A stretch of 64,000 bases of DNA from Struthio camelus (lineage: Eukaryota; Chordata; Aves; Struthioniformes; Struthionidae), in contig NC_090953.1 in NCBI RefSeq assembly GCF_040807025.1, forward strand, positions 23,792,997 through 23,856,996, written 5' to 3'. The translations under genes were made by a program, and so were the position numbers. Position 1 is the first letter of the stretch, and each line of letters begins with the position of its first letter. Under the pieces are notes generated by a model. It did not search any database. It was not told where the DNA came from and was given only the letters and a program-made list of their open reading frames with translations. This document shows, one piece after another, positions 63,701 through 64,000 of the stretch.

Positions 63701-64000
63701 CAGGTAAAAGCTCACTGAAGCTGGGAAAAGCCTCTTGGGACTAGCTGTCTAATGGTTGCTCAGGTATGTAAAGACTGAACCCAAAGGAGCCTGGCCTCTT
63801 CTGGGTCTTTGAACACCCCACACAGCAAGTCCCAGCTTGAAACCTCTAAATACCTTTGAAACAGTCCCAGCAGCTCCAGATGTTTCCAGTTGGCCCTGCA
63901 GGTCTTGGAGGAAGGAGCTGGAAAACCATTTTTTTGCCCAGCACCGTCACCAATCCGCTCACTGCAGTGGGGTGATGTTTGCTCTGGGCATGCCTCACTT
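54766..64000. other. Intergenic right end: no gene recognised
   Basis: No coding exon or RNA gene is assigned in the last 9 kb. Two AT-balanced stretches (about 55,950-56,330 and 61,640-62,100) resemble conserved noncoding elements. The first carries AGGAATGTTCC and AGATAAG motifs; the second carries TATAAA-like and ATTA cores. A CTCF-like motif is at 57,922-57,935. Frames of up to 205 codons (60,468-61,085 minus) show no family resemblance. Confidence 0.4.
57922..57935 (+). promoter_or_regulatory. CTCF-like motif
   Basis: TCAGTAGATGGCAG fits the CTCF core except for its first base. Motif match only. Confidence 0.3.

Noticed and set aside
43600-64000. Search for TBC1D21 or STOML1 exons as LOXL1 neighbours
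   Set aside because: No TBC-domain or stomatin-domain motifs were found in any frame.

Overview
This is vertebrate nuclear DNA, most likely from a sauropsid and probably a bird; a crocodilian or turtle cannot be excluded. The genes are multi-exon with clean GT-AG introns and AATAAA signals. There is a degraded CR1-type LINE, a few worn MIR-like SINE fragments, very low repeat density, and CpG-rich blocks. Three protein-coding genes can be built exon by exon; I recognise no others.

Left part (about 1-20,000): after 3.9 kb with no recognisable gene come two head-to-tail copies of the egg-coat gene ZP3. Copy A is at 3995-7949 (9 coding exons, 454 aa) and copy B at 15270-19594 (9 coding exons, 450 aa). 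Exons 2-7 have identical lengths in the two copies (119, 104, 178, 121, 92, 143 nt). Each protein has a signal peptide, ZP-N and ZP-C halves, a furin site, an external hydrophobic patch on its own small exon, and a C-terminal membrane anchor. Both have a TATA-type box just upstream and a very short 3' UTR. The 7 kb between them holds a near-perfect long hairpin (9871-9989), next to a SINE-like head, and a CR1 fragment.

Middle part (about 20,000-43,600): LOXL1 (lysyl oxidase-like 1) lies on the minus strand, tail-to-tail with ZP3 copy B. Coding exon 1 (42552-41415) carries the signal peptide and the low-complexity pro-region. Exons 2-6 (109, 138, 157, 96 and 116 nt) encode the copper amine oxidase domain. 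A tiny coding tail in exon 7 (27146-27140) supplies the last residues and stop. The predicted protein is 586 aa. Intron 1 (9.2 kb) contains a 35-bp minisatellite, a TTTA microsatellite, an internal CpG-rich block and a possible TEAD-type element. Intron 2 contains a 283-bp pentanucleotide array. A CpG-rich block between the convergent genes (about 22,150-24,400) has no assigned gene.

Right part (about 43,600-64,000): no gene is recognised in about 20 kb upstream of LOXL1. It contains CpG-rich sequence up to about 46 kb, two MIR-like fragments near 54 kb, and several AT-balanced stretches that look like possible conserved noncoding elements.

The ZP3 copies encode structural filament proteins of the egg coat. 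LOXL1 crosslinks elastin and collagen. Their adjacency is probably positional rather than functional. All identifications come from reading the translated exons and splice sites; no database search was run.
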